A stretch of 45,700 nucleotides of DNA from an uncultured Clostridia bacterium (lineage in GTDB: Bacteria; Bacillota; Clostridia; Oscillospirales; Acutalibacteraceae), in the NCBI GenBank assembly GCA_944384815.1, contig CALWUW010000011.1:1-45700 (forward strand), in the 5' to 3' direction. The translations under genes were made by a program, and so were the position numbers. Shown here one piece after another: positions 22,024 through 31,087 of this stretch (position 1 is the first letter of the stretch; the number at the start of each line of letters is the position of its first letter). The notes beneath the pieces were generated by a model, which saw only the letters and a program-made list of their open reading frames with translations, had not been told where the DNA came from and searched no databases.

Positions 22024-23173
22024 TCAGAATTTCTCTTTTGTTTCGGGTGCCAATGGAATTCCCCAAAAATTACCCCAGAGAAAAATCCGCATCCATGCAT
22101 TAAGCCGGCTTTTCCTGCACCTAGCTTTGGCTACGGCGATATATTGGGCTTCTGTTTTTGTTCTGTATTTCCTTCTGTATCAGATTTCCGGGTTTCTCTA
22201 TACACTGCTGGGGGCCTCACTCTATCTTTCCCTGATCAATTCCAGATGGCTTTTGATCCCTTTTTTCTATATTCTTCTGATACTTGTAATGATCGGACGT
22301 TCCGTTTGGAAACTGGAGCAGGATCTGCAAAAAGTCACCAACGCGGTAGAAAAACTGCTTGTGGAAGAACCTCATCTTCCCTTTCGTCTTCGAGAAGCGG
22401 AAATGGCGCTCTCTCAGGTACGAGACGCCATTTTGCGGGGAGAAGCCGCCGCCAGAGAAGCGGAACAAAAAAAGAACGATTTGGTTGTATACCTGGCTCA
22501 CGATCTGAAGACACCCCTCACCTCCGTGATCGGGTATTTGAGTCTTCTGGAAGAATGCCCGGACTTACCGCCTTCACAGCGAGACCGATACACTTCCATC
22601 ACATTGGAAAAAGCCCAACGGTTGGAACAACTGATCAATGAATTTTTCGATATTACCCGTTTTGGTCTGCAATCCACCGTGCTGGAAAAAAACAAGATCG
22701 ATTTTTCCATGATGCTGCAGCAAATGGCAGATGAATTTTATCCTATTCTTCTTGAAAAGAAGCTGGAAATTCTTCTTTCTGTAGAACCAAATCTTACCGG
22801 TGTCGGTGACGCTGACAAACTGGCAAGAGTGTTTGATAATCTGCTGCGCAATGCTGTAAATTACTGCTATCCGGAAAGCGCGATCCGCCTATATGCCTGG
22901 AAACAGGAAAACTGGATCTTTGTCACTGTACGCAATACATGCGACCCTATTCCGGAAGAAAAGATCTCCATGCTGTTTGAAAAATTTTTCCGGCTGGATA
23001 CTTCCCGAGGCACTTCCTCCGGAGGCGCCGGTTTGGGGCTGGCCATTTCCAAACAGATCACAGAACTGCATGGGGGAACTATTTCTGTAAGCAGCAATCC
23101 GGAGTTTACGGATTTTACCGTAGCTCTGCCTGTCGCTGTGGTGAATTCCTCTTCTTCTCCGGAAAAATCGTAA
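22016..23173 (+). CDS. VanS-like sensor histidine kinase
   Basis: A 385-residue membrane kinase. Two transmembrane helices (about residues 33-58 and 78-96) flank a very short extracellular loop of about 20 residues. A coiled segment follows, then the dimerisation domain with phospho-acceptor His162 in VYLAHDLKTPLTSVIGYLSL. The ATP domain has an N box (NLLRNAVNYCYPE) and G boxes (GGAGLGLAISKQ). The H-box region and INEFFDITRFGLQ closely follow VanS proteins. The start is a TTG at 22016 within the regulator's 3' end, implying translational coupling. The short sensor loop argues for a membrane-proximal or lipid-II-like ligand (inference). Confidence 0.88.
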   Translation: MNNQNFSFVSGANGIPQKLPQRKIRIHALSRLFLHLALATAIYWASVFVLYFLLYQISGFLYTLLGASLYLSLINSRWLLIPFFYILLILVMIGRSVWKLEQDLQKVTNAVEKLLVEEPHLPFRLREAEMALSQVRDAILRGEAAAREAEQKKNDLVVYLAHDLKTPLTSVIGYLSLLEECPDLPPSQRDRYTSITLEKAQRLEQLINEFFDITRFGLQSTVLEKNKIDFSMMLQQMADEFYPILLEKKLEILLSVEPNLTGVGDADKLARVFDNLLRNAVNYCYPESAIRLYAWKQENWIFVTVRNTCDPIPEEKISMLFEKFFRLDTSRGTSSGGAGLGLAISKQITELHGGTISVSSNPEFTDFTVALPVAVVNSSSSPEKS

Positions 23174-23186
23174 GAGATTTGTAAGA
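23170..23186. promoter_or_regulatory. GTAAGA-N5-GTAAGA repeat before the vanY-like gene
   Basis: GTAAGA (23170-23175) and GTAAGA (23181-23186) repeat with an 11-bp period, identical in sequence and spacing to the pair (opposite strand) at 21072-21088. The first copy overlaps the kinase stop codon. The site lies about 55-72 bp upstream of the predicted vanY-like transcript start. Confidence 0.6.
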
Positions 23187-23226
23187 ATTCCTATACCAAG
23201 GCCGTAATATATATTCTCCTCCCGTA

Positions 23227-23235
23227 TGCTAGACT
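23227..23235 (+). promoter_or_regulatory. Extended -10 promoter of the vanY-like gene
   Basis: TGCTAGACT (23227-23235) is an extended -10 with no evident -35, as for the operon's first promoter. It lies inside an 8-bp inverted repeat CCCGTATG (23221-23228) / CATACGGG (23271-23278). Confidence 0.45.
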
Positions 23236-23288
23236 GATAACCGTCAAAGTTTCGGCGGTATCTTTTCAAACATACGGGAGGGTTTATT

Positions 23289-24302
23289 TTGTATCGTTTC
23301 AACACAAATACACGAAATACAAAAAATACACGGCACACATGGCATCGGCATCTGGGTAAAATATCTTTGCTATTAGGAGCATGTATGTTTTTCACAGGAT
23401 GCCAGCTTTCCCATTCTGTTTCACAAAGCTATTTCATCGATTTTTCCGGAGAGAAAATTCCAGCCTCTATAGAAACCATTTCCATTTCCACCGGGCAATC
23501 CCGGAAACTTTTCCGGAAAGAAAATTGCCGGGTTTTACAGCTTTCTTCTTCCAATCTCACCCAAGGGAATCTGATCCTTGTAAACGCTCAGGCACCCTAT
23601 GATTTCTCTTCCGCTCCGGCCATGATTTCCCTGCTTTCGCAAAAGGGGGCAGGGTATAAAGTCAAAGATGAGACTGTGTTGATCGATCCTCAGATCCTTA
23701 CGGACCTAAACGCCATGATGAAGGATTTTTCGGAGTCTACCGGGTATAGGGATGTCACCGTGGTCAGCGGCTACCGCACATGGGAATACCAGCAAACCCT
23801 ATTAGAACGGGAAATTGCCCAGTCCGGTGAAGCGGAAGCAAGAAGGTGGGTTGCACTGCCCGGGTGCAGCGAACATCATACCGGGCTTGCCCTTGATTTC
23901 AGTATCTATCACGATAACGGAATCAGCGAAGATTACACCGGAGAAGGTGTTTGCCGCTGGATTGCCGAAAACAGCTGGAAATATGGATTCGTGCTGCGGT
24001 ATCCAAAGGAAAAAGAAAGCCTTACCGGGATCTCTTACGAACCCTGGCATTTCCGCTGGGTTGGCCTCCCCCATGCTATCGCTATGACCAAAAACGGTCT
24101 TTGCCTGGAGGAGTATATCAACTTCCTTAAAACCTTCACTTTTGAATCTTCTCATCTTCTGATTACTTACGGAAATACAGAATATGAAATTTGGTATGAG
24201 GCCGGAAATACCATCCACGTTCCGGAAAACGCGGAATACACCTTTTCCGGAACCAATACAGGGGGAGTTGTAGTCACTTCCCAACGCCCTCTGGAAGAAT
24301 AA
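23289..24302 (+). CDS. VanY-like D-alanyl-D-alanine carboxypeptidase lipoprotein
   Basis: A 337-residue extracellular lipoprotein. The N-terminus is polar and Thr/Asn-rich, followed by a signal helix ending in the lipobox FTGC near residue 37. The peptidase domain (about 140-275) carries the full VanY zinc/catalytic set: SEHHTGLALD (His and Asp ligands), then EPWHFRWVG (catalytic Glu and third ligand His). VanY enzymes remove the terminal D-Ala from pentapeptide stems. A C-terminal domain of about 50 residues is unassigned. The start is a TTG at 23289 after GGGAGGG. It lies just after the VanRS-like pair, with its own activator-type promoter; vanH, vanA and vanX are absent nearby. Confidence 0.88.
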   Translation: MYRFNTNTRNTKNTRHTWHRHLGKISLLLGACMFFTGCQLSHSVSQSYFIDFSGEKIPASIETISISTGQSRKLFRKENCRVLQLSSSNLTQGNLILVNAQAPYDFSSAPAMISLLSQKGAGYKVKDETVLIDPQILTDLNAMMKDFSESTGYRDVTVVSGYRTWEYQQTLLEREIAQSGEAEARRWVALPGCSEHHTGLALDFSIYHDNGISEDYTGEGVCRWIAENSWKYGFVLRYPKEKESLTGISYEPWHFRWVGLPHAIAMTKNGLCLEEYINFLKTFTFESSHLLITYGNTEYEIWYEAGNTIHVPENAEYTFSGTNTGGVVVTSQRPLEE

Positions 24303-24335
24303 TTTGGTCTCCTGTTTTGAAAATCCAGAAAACAG

Positions 24336-24364
24336 TTGACTTTTTTACCACACAGCTTTATAAT
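24336..24364 (+). promoter_or_regulatory. Promoter of the alanine T-box operon
   Basis: TTGACT (24336-24341), a 17-bp spacer and TATAAT (24359-24364), directly before the T-box leader. Confidence 0.85.
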
Positions 24365-24369
24365 GACCA

Positions 24370-24598
24370 TGATATACGTATAGCTGTGAAGGAACAGAAA
24401 AACGATCCAGAGGCAATTTCAGAGAGGGTTTCCCCCGTCTGCAAGAAACCTATTGCCGGTTGTTTTGGCCACTCCTGAGCTCTGTGTGAGGAACACGGCG
24501 TTTGATCCGCGTTAAGGATTTTGAGAGGCGCTTGTCGCAATTTGGGTGGTACCGCGGTTTTCTCCGTCCCATACGGGAGGGGAAAGCCGCTTTTTTGT
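24370..24598 (+). promoter_or_regulatory. T-box riboswitch (alanine) before M42 peptidase and alaS
   Basis: A classical T-box leader. Stem I contains GGCAAT...ATTGCC around CAGAGAGGG, the apical region. On the 3' side of the specifier loop, GCC (24468-24470) followed by A and then CTCC reads as an alanine specifier. The T-box sequence GGGTGGTACCGCGG is at 24544-24557. The terminator pairs GCGGTTTTCTCC with GGGGAAAGCCGC and ends in six T (24591-24596). Uncharged tRNA-Ala should switch on the aminopeptidase and alaS together. Confidence 0.9.
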
Positions 24599-24633
24599 TG
24601 CCTGTTTTCACCAAAGAAAAAGGAGGTTTTTAT

Positions 24634-25671
24634 ATGGAACAAACAGAAGAATTGCGGTATTGTATGGAGCAGCTAACAGCACTCTGTGCCATTGACAGCC
24701 CCAGCGGAAAAACCGATGATGTGGCAGACTATCTTATGGAGGAACTTAAACGCTTGGGGTATTCCCCCTGCAAAACCCGAAAGGGCGGCGTCACTGTTTC
24801 CTTAGGAGGCACCGGAAACGGCTTATTTATTATGGCTCATGTGGACACTTTAGGCGCCGTAGTCGCTTCCGTAAAGGGAAACGGCCGGTTGACTCTTTCT
24901 CCCGTAGGCGGGCTGCGGCCGGAAAACTGCGAGGCCGAAAACTGCCGGATCCACACTCGTTTTTCGGGAACGTATACAGGGACATTTCAGATCAACAACG
25001 CTTCCGTGCATGTCAACGAAAATTACGGCAGCACCAAACGTTCCTTTTCGGAAATGGAAGTTGTCATTGATGAGCCTGTTTCCACCGCGGAAGAAACCCG
25101 CGCTTTAGGCATTGAGGAAGGGGATATTGTTTGCTTTGACCCCCGGACGCGGATCACCCCCAGCGGCTACATCAAGAGCCGTTTTCTGGATGATAAGCTC
25201 AGCGCCGCCATTCTCCTGACCTACGCGAAATTTCTTCGGGACTCCAAAGCCTCGCTGACCCGAAAAGTGGACCTGCACTTTACCGTTTATGAAGAAGTAG
25301 GCCACGGCGCCTGCGCGTCCGTTCCGGAGGACACCGTGGAGCTTCTCAGTGTGGATATGGGATGCGTGGGCGACGGTCTGCGCTGCACAGAGCGGGAAGT
25401 TTCCATTTGCGCCAAGGACGGCGGAGGCCCTTATGACTACAATGTAACGACCAATCTGGTAAAAACCGCCAAGGAAAAAGGATTGGGCTACGCTGTGGAC
25501 ATTTATCCTTTCTACGGTTCTGACGCGGAAGCCGCGCTGCACGCCGGCTATGACACACGCCATGGCCTGATTGGACCCGGCGTATATGCTTCCCATGGAT
25601 ATGAACGTTCCCATATAGACGGCGTGCGCAACACTTTGGAGCTTCTGAAAGCCTATACCTGCACGGAATAA
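24634..25671 (+). CDS. M42-family metallo-aminopeptidase
   Basis: A 345-residue dizinc aminopeptidase of the M42 family (glutamyl/PepA-type). The metal and catalytic motifs are present: IMAHVDTLGAVV, FLDDKLSAAILL, YEEVGHGA (Glu base and ligand), SVDMGCVG, and a late SHGYERSH segment carrying the last His ligand. These cytoplasmic enzymes trim N-terminal residues from peptides. The start at 24634 has AAAGGAGG just upstream; the frame extends into the T-box and is rejected there. Placement behind an alanine T-box and before alaS suggests that it helps supply free amino acids, alanine among them, when tRNA-Ala is uncharged (inference). Confidence 0.88.
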   Translation: MEQTEELRYCMEQLTALCAIDSPSGKTDDVADYLMEELKRLGYSPCKTRKGGVTVSLGGTGNGLFIMAHVDTLGAVVASVKGNGRLTLSPVGGLRPENCEAENCRIHTRFSGTYTGTFQINNASVHVNENYGSTKRSFSEMEVVIDEPVSTAEETRALGIEEGDIVCFDPRTRITPSGYIKSRFLDDKLSAAILLTYAKFLRDSKASLTRKVDLHFTVYEEVGHGACASVPEDTVELLSVDMGCVGDGLRCTEREVSICAKDGGGPYDYNVTTNLVKTAKEKGLGYAVDIYPFYGSDAEAALHAGYDTRHGLIGPGVYASHGYERSHIDGVRNTLELLKAYTCTE

Positions 25672-25754
25672 AGTATATCTTCTTTTTGAAGCCCATTAAA
25701 AGCAGGTTATATAGAGTCAAAATCAATTTTTAGAATCAGAATGGAGTTTTGAAC

Positions 25755-28388
25755 ATGGAATGGACAAGTCTCAATGACTTAAGAGAAAAATATCTATCCT
25801 TTTTTGAGAGCAAAGGGCACCTTCGTCTCCCCAGCTTTTCCTTGATCCCCAAAGACGACAACAGCCTTTTGCTGATCAATTCCGGCATGGCCCCGATGAA
25901 AAAATATTTTACCGGCGAAGTGACCCCGCCCCGCAAGCGCGTCACCACCTGCCAGAAATGCATCCGTACGGGAGATATTGAAAACGTAGGCGTAACCGAC
26001 CGTCACGGTACTTTCTTTGAGATGCTGGGAAATTTCTCCTTCGGAGATTACTTCAAAAAAGAGGCCATTCCGTGGGCTTGGGAATTCTGCACGGAAGTGC
26101 TGAAGATGCCTGTGGAAAAGCTTTGGGTCACCATTTATCTGGACGACGATGAAGCGTTTGAAATCTGGACCAAAGACGTAGGCGTAGACCCCAGCCATAT
26201 TGTCCGTTTGGGCAAAGAAGACAACTTCTGGGAGCATGGTTCCGGCCCCTGCGGCCCCTGTTCGGAAATCTATTTCGACCGGGGTATTGAGCACGGCTGC
26301 GGAAAACCGGACTGCGGCCCCGGCTGTGAGTGCGACCGCTACGTAGAATTCTGGAACGTGGTATTCAGCCAGTTTGACAGCGATGGAAACGGCAATTATC
26401 CCCCCATGGAACATCCCAATATTGACACCGGCATGGGATTGGAACGTCTGGCCTGCATTATGCAGAATGTGGATAACCTGTTCCTGGTAGACACCGTGCA
26501 GAACATTATGAAGCACATTTCCCAGATCGCCGAAGTGAAATACGGCACCGATCCTAAAAAGGACATTTCTCTCCGCGTAATCACCGACCATATCCGTTCC
26601 ACCACCTTTATGATCGGCGACGGCGTTATGCCCAGCAACGAGGGCCGGGGATATGTTCTGCGCCGGCTTCTGCGCCGGGCAGCCCGCCATGGCAGACTTT
26701 TGGGAATCCATCGTCCCTTCCTGGCGGAAGTGGCGGAAACCGTTATTCAGGAAAACAAAGGCGCCTATCCGGAATTGGAAGAAAAAAGCGCTATGATTCT
26801 GAAGCTCATCAGCGTGGAAGAAGAAAGTTTTGCCAAAACCATTGACCAGGGTATGGCCATGCTGAACGCTATTCTGGACAAAAATCTCTCCGATTCCATC
26901 TCCGGCGAAGACGCGTTCCGTCTCAACGACACATACGGCTTCCCCCTGGACCTGACCCGGGAGATCGCGCAGGAACGGGGATTTTCCGTGGATGAAAAAG
27001 CGTTCCGCATCCTGATGAAGGAACAGAAAGAGCGCGCCAGAGCCGCCCGGAAAAATGCCGGAGCCGACGCCTGGCTGGGAGAAAGCAATCTTTTGGAAGA
27101 TATTCCGGAAACCGAATTCACCGGTTATGAGACCACCCGGGATCAGGGAAAGATCCTGGCGATTGTGAAAGACGGCGCTCGGGTTGAAAATGCCCTGGAA
27201 GGGGACGAAGTGATTCTTTTGCTGGATCGCACCTGCTTCTACGGAGAAAGCGGCGGCCAGGTGGGAGATACTGGACGGATTTGCGGCACAAACGGCACTC
27301 TGCAGGTGGAAAACACCACGAAAAACCACGCAAAAAACTTCCTGCATCAAGGCACAGTAAGCACCGGTATGATTTCCGTAGGAGATACTGTGGAAATTTT
27401 GGTGGACGAGGAGCGCCGTCAGGCTATTATGCGCAACCATACAGCTGCTCACCTTTTGCAGGCTGCTTTGCGGACCGTTTTGGGCAACCACGTGGAGCAG
27501 GCAGGCCAGCTCGTCAATGAGGAACATGTGCGTTTTGACTTCACCCATTTCTCCGCTTTGACTGCGGAAGAATTGGCGGAAACCGAAAAGCTGGTGAACC
27601 AGGAAATTCTGAAAGCCATCCCTGTCTCCTGCCGGGAAATGCCCATTGAGGAAGCCCGGAAATTAGGGGCTATGGCCTTGTTCGGTGAAAAATACGGAGA
27701 TACCGTACGGGTTGTCAGCGTAGATGAATTTTCCAAAGAATTCTGCGGCGGAACCCACATCCCCAACACCGCTCAAATCGGCCTGTTCAAGATTCTTTCG
27801 GAATCTTCCGTGGCTGCCGGTGTGCGCCGGATCACCGGTGTAACCGGAACAGGCGTATTGGAGCTGCTGCGCAGCACCGTATCTCTGGTCAATGAAGCTG
27901 CGGCTGTTATGAAACTCAACCAGCCTGCCGACCTGGCATTCAAGGCTTCTCAGCTGATGAATGACCTGAAAGAAAAAGACAGCACCATTGCCTCTCTCAA
28001 CAGCAAACTGGCTGCTATACAAATGGAACAGCCCTTTGGTAACGCCAAAATGGTAAACGGCGTAAAAGTGGTTACCGCCCTTTTCTCCGCCACCGATCCT
28101 GCCGCCCTGCGGAATATGTGCGATAACATTCGGGATCAGGCACCGAATATGGTGGCGGTTCTGGCCTGTGTCAATGACGGAAAGGGAAATTTTGCCGCTA
28201 CATTGGGCAAAAACGCCCAGGAAAAGGGACTGAATGCCGGAAAGCTGGTACGTGCTGTGGCGCAGATCACCGGCGGAAACGGCGGCGGCAAGGCGGATTT
28301 TGCCATGGCCGGAGCCAAAGATCTTACCAAGATGGATGAGGCCTTGGCCGCTGTGGAAAGCCTTGTAGCTGAAATGCTGGGCAACTAA
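25755..28388 (+). CDS. alaS: Alanine--tRNA ligase
   Basis: An 877-residue class II synthetase charging tRNA-Ala. Domains in order: the catalytic core (LRLPSFSLIPKDDNSLLLINSGMAP ... FFEMLGNFSFGDYFK), the tRNA recognition region, the editing domain with the zinc site HTAAHLLQAAL plus the CGGTHIPNT motif, and the C-Ala domain with GNGGGKADFAMAGAKD near the end. The ATG at 25755 follows a GGAG. A possible secondary promoter (TTGAAG-16-TATATA, 25686-25713) lies before it. The gene is 83 bp after the M42 gene under the same T-box, and convergent with the minus-strand operon, from which a perfect hairpin separates it. Confidence 0.97.
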   Translation: MEWTSLNDLREKYLSFFESKGHLRLPSFSLIPKDDNSLLLINSGMAPMKKYFTGEVTPPRKRVTTCQKCIRTGDIENVGVTDRHGTFFEMLGNFSFGDYFKKEAIPWAWEFCTEVLKMPVEKLWVTIYLDDDEAFEIWTKDVGVDPSHIVRLGKEDNFWEHGSGPCGPCSEIYFDRGIEHGCGKPDCGPGCECDRYVEFWNVVFSQFDSDGNGNYPPMEHPNIDTGMGLERLACIMQNVDNLFLVDTVQNIMKHISQIAEVKYGTDPKKDISLRVITDHIRSTTFMIGDGVMPSNEGRGYVLRRLLRRAARHGRLLGIHRPFLAEVAETVIQENKGAYPELEEKSAMILKLISVEEESFAKTIDQGMAMLNAILDKNLSDSISGEDAFRLNDTYGFPLDLTREIAQERGFSVDEKAFRILMKEQKERARAARKNAGADAWLGESNLLEDIPETEFTGYETTRDQGKILAIVKDGARVENALEGDEVILLLDRTCFYGESGGQVGDTGRICGTNGTLQVENTTKNHAKNFLHQGTVSTGMISVGDTVEILVDEERRQAIMRNHTAAHLLQAALRTVLGNHVEQAGQLVNEEHVRFDFTHFSALTAEELAETEKLVNQEILKAIPVSCREMPIEEARKLGAMALFGEKYGDTVRVVSVDEFSKEFCGGTHIPNTAQIGLFKILSESSVAAGVRRITGVTGTGVLELLRSTVSLVNEAAAVMKLNQPADLAFKASQLMNDLKEKDSTIASLNSKLAAIQMEQPFGNAKMVNGVKVVTALFSATDPAALRNMCDNIRDQAPNMVAVLACVNDGKGNFAATLGKNAQEKGLNAGKLVRAVAQITGGNGGGKADFAMAGAKDLTKMDEALAAVESLVAEMLGN

Positions 28389-28418
28389 CCAAAAACGGAT
28401 CCTTACAATAGCAACAAC

Positions 28419-28454
28419 AAAGAGCCGACAGATTTTAAAATCTGTCGGCTCTTT
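28419..28454. terminator. Bidirectional terminator after alaS
   Basis: A perfect 18-bp inverted repeat without spacer (core AGAGCCGACAGA/TCTGTCGGCTCT around TTTTAAAA). A-rich and T-rich flanks serve both alaS and the opposing trhP operon. Confidence 0.92.
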
Positions 28455-28490
28455 TGTACTGCAAAAAATGTCTTACCGTTAAAATTTCCC

Positions 28491-29705
28491 TTATCCCCTG
28501 GGCTTTCTTAAAATAGCCCCCGGTGAAACAGGAAGGTCCGTCTCCGCTAAAACAGTCATGGTTGCGTGCGGCGCAGACGCAATGGGATTCCCTTCCTCAT
28601 CGAAAATAGCATCCAGCAACAGCGGATACGGTTTTTTCCCCGGCTCCAGAACGTCCGCCGTATCGCCTTTAAAGAAACGGTTGCGCTGGGATAAAATCAG
28701 CCTTCCCTGGGTATCTCTGCCCTGACATATGGCAATCACCTCATAGTCCCGGACATACCCGCCGGTATGGGTTTCCTGCCCCGGTTCTGTGCCCAAATAA
28801 AAACCGGTACTGTATTCCCGATGACTGATCTTATCCAATTCTTCGGGGATCCAGGAAGGCAAAGGCTCCCCCGGGTGTTCCCGATGAAAATCCAGAGCCT
28901 GCCGGTAAGCGTTGGTCACCACAGACACATAGTAGGCCGATTTGGCCCGTCCCTCAATTTTCAGACTGCTGACACCCGCTTCCAAAAGTGCAGGAATGTG
29001 ATGAATCATACACATATCCTTGGAGTTCAAAATATAGCTTCCTTCCGAGCCCTGAAAAATCGGGAAATAGGCCCCCGGGCGCTTTTCTTCCACCAGCGCG
29101 TATTTCCAACGGCACGGCTGGGCGCAATCCCCTTGGTTTGCATCCCGGCCTGTAAGATAATTGGAAAGCAAGCATCTTCCGGAAAAACTCATGCACATAG
29201 CGCCATGGACAAAGGCCTCGATTTCCAGCTCTTTCGGGGTTTTGGCCCGGATTTCTCCGATTTCCTCCAAAGAAAGCTCTCTGGCCAGCACGACTCTAGT
29301 GGCTCCCATATTATAAAACGTCATAGCTCCGGCGTAGTTTGCCACGCCAGCCTGTGTGGAGATGTGCCGCTCTACTTTAGGGGCATATTTTCCCGCCAGC
29401 TCAAAAGCGCCCAGATCCGTAAGAATAAAAGCATCCACTCCGGCATCCTGCGCCGCTTCCAAAAAAGACGGCAAGCGAGCAATGTCCCGATTGTGGGGCA
29501 CTGTGTTGCAGGTCAAGTAAACCCGCACATTCTTATCATGGCAAAGGGAAACAGCTTTACACAGCTCTTCCTGAGAAAAATTAGAAGGGGCGCTGCGCAT
29601 ACCAAATTCTTTGCCTGCCAGATAAACGGCGTCCGCACCAAAGGCCAGCGCCGCTTCCAGCCGTTCCATATCTCCGGCCGGAGCCAGGAGTTCCACCCGG
29701 CCCAT
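28491..29705 (-). CDS. U32-family protein, tRNA hydroxylation protein TrhP-like
   Basis: A 404-residue peptidase-U32 family protein. The U32 signature is intact: EAFVHGAMCMSFSGRCLLSNYL followed by GDCAQPCRWKY, whose cysteines (MC, RC, DC, PC) are the expected iron-sulfur ligands. N-terminal LLAPAGDMERLEAALAFGADAVYL is also typical. The U32 branch YegQ/YrrO (TrhP) makes 5-hydroxyuridine at tRNA position 34. Which branch this one belongs to cannot be fixed by eye. The ATG at 29705 overlaps the mltG stop (TGATG), so the genes are coupled. mltG and U32 genes are also close neighbours in Bacillus. Confidence 0.85.
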   Translation of the reverse strand: MGRVELLAPAGDMERLEAALAFGADAVYLAGKEFGMRSAPSNFSQEELCKAVSLCHDKNVRVYLTCNTVPHNRDIARLPSFLEAAQDAGVDAFILTDLGAFELAGKYAPKVERHISTQAGVANYAGAMTFYNMGATRVVLARELSLEEIGEIRAKTPKELEIEAFVHGAMCMSFSGRCLLSNYLTGRDANQGDCAQPCRWKYALVEEKRPGAYFPIFQGSEGSYILNSKDMCMIHHIPALLEAGVSSLKIEGRAKSAYYVSVVTNAYRQALDFHREHPGEPLPSWIPEELDKISHREYSTGFYLGTEPGQETHTGGYVRDYEVIAICQGRDTQGRLILSQRNRFFKGDTADVLEPGKKPYPLLLDAIFDEEGNPIASAPHATMTVLAETDLPVSPGAILRKPRG

Positions 29706-31087
29706 CAACGCAAACCTGCTTTCTTCAGATTCTGTTCATGCTCCCAACTGGTTCTGGCGTAATACGCCTTACCGTTTTCATCATGACAGAAATAGTAATA
29801 GTTGGTTTCTTCCGGATTCAGCACCGCATCAATTGCGTCCATACCGGGGCTGCAGATGGGTCCCGGGGGAAGGCCTCGATTAGCGTATGTATTATACGCA
29901 CTGACAAAGGTTTCCCGCTCCGCTTCCGGAATTTCCTCCTTGCTGCGATAGGGGTAATACACGGTGGAATCGCAGTCCAGAGTATAAATATCATACTCCT
30001 GCCCATCCCGGAGACGGTTCTGAAGAACGGAGGATACTTTGTACATATCCTCTTTATTGGCAGCTTCCAGCTGCACAATGGAAGCCAGCGTCAAAAGCTC
30101 GTCAATGGTAAAGCCCCGTTCCTCCGCTTTGGCTCGGATATTGTTGGTAAGCTTCAAATTACAGTTGCGAATCAAACGCTGCACAGCATTCTCCGGATTT
30201 TCGTCCACATAAAACTGATACGTATCCGGGAACAAATATCCTTCCAAACGATACACGCGGCCTTCATTATCCGGGATCAGAGGAAGCATTTCATAGGTTT
30301 CATCATAGGTGGTGCTGTTGCAAAGCTTCAGCACTTCTTCCCCATCGCACACACCCTTTTCTTCCAGAAGGGCCGCCACTTCCTGAACCGTCATTCCTTC
30401 CCGGAAGGTTACGTCCACAACATCCAGGCGGCTGGAATTGTTCTGCAAGGTATTGATCAATGCTTCATAATCCATCCCCGTAGAAACCTGAAATGTCCCT
30501 TTCCGGAAATAGTCCTCGGAACTGGTCAACTTGACGTAAAGGGTAAAAAACTCCGGATTATCAATCACACCGCGTTCTTCCAGAATGGTTACAACCTGTT
30601 CCAGAGTAGGATCTTTGGGAATATCCACTGTAATATCAATAGGCGTACGTCCGATAGCCAGCATGTCGTTAATGCCCGCTACCATATACTGCCCCAAAGA
30701 AAGGCCCACAAACACGATCATAACCGCCCAAACTGCCCGAAAAATCCGACGATTCTTTTTCCGCTTACTTCGGTTGCGCTGCCGATGAGCAGACCGTGCC
30801 TTCTGGGCAGCGGCTTTTTCCGCCGCCGTAGGTTTTCCGCTTTCCATAGGCTGCGCTTTGGTAGGATCGCTGAAGCTGCTGATTGCTTCCACTTCCTCTG
30901 CCTGAGAAAATGCCGCTCCACCAGTTTCAGCGCCAGAAGGCTGCGGATCCACGGAAATATCCACTTCATTTTCTTCCTCATCCACGAGATTCAAAGTAAA
31001 ATTTCGAATTCGTTTTTGATGCAAACGCTGATTCAGCTCCTGTTCCTCACTCCACTGAGGGTCGGGCTGATTTTTCTTTTCGTTCAT
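29705..31087 (-). CDS. mltG: Endolytic murein transglycosylase MltG
   Basis: A 460-residue membrane-anchored YceG-like protein. A charged cytoplasmic region of about 120 residues (Lys/Arg/Gln-rich, KRKKNRR) precedes one transmembrane helix (AVWAVMIVFVGLSLGQYMV). The LysM-like and catalytic domains follow. Family motifs are LEGYLFPDTYQF, TLASIVQLEAANKEDM (with the catalytic Glu), VLQNRLRDGQEY and NRGLPPGPICSPG. It cleaves nascent glycan strands and sets their length at the membrane. The ATG overlaps the fau stop by 4 nt; GGAGG lies within the fau end. Confidence 0.95.
   Translation of the reverse strand: MNEKKNQPDPQWSEEQELNQRLHQKRIRNFTLNLVDEEENEVDISVDPQPSGAETGGAAFSQAEEVEAISSFSDPTKAQPMESGKPTAAEKAAAQKARSAHRQRNRSKRKKNRRIFRAVWAVMIVFVGLSLGQYMVAGINDMLAIGRTPIDITVDIPKDPTLEQVVTILEERGVIDNPEFFTLYVKLTSSEDYFRKGTFQVSTGMDYEALINTLQNNSSRLDVVDVTFREGMTVQEVAALLEEKGVCDGEEVLKLCNSTTYDETYEMLPLIPDNEGRVYRLEGYLFPDTYQFYVDENPENAVQRLIRNCNLKLTNNIRAKAEERGFTIDELLTLASIVQLEAANKEDMYKVSSVLQNRLRDGQEYDIYTLDCDSTVYYPYRSKEEIPEAERETFVSAYNTYANRGLPPGPICSPGMDAIDAVLNPEETNYYYFCHDENGKAYYARTSWEHEQNLKKAGLR

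Noticed and set aside
21331-24302. Complete vancomycin-resistance operon
   Set aside because: vanH, the D-Ala-D-Lac/Ser ligase and vanX are absent; only VanR-, VanS- and VanY-like proteins are present, so resistance cannot be claimed.
25794-27548. Long open frame (584 codons) on the minus strand inside alaS
   Set aside because: It is antisense to a well-supported alaS, shows no domain features, has a His/Phe/Val-rich mirror composition and lacks a ribosome binding site. It is a shadow of alaS codon usage.
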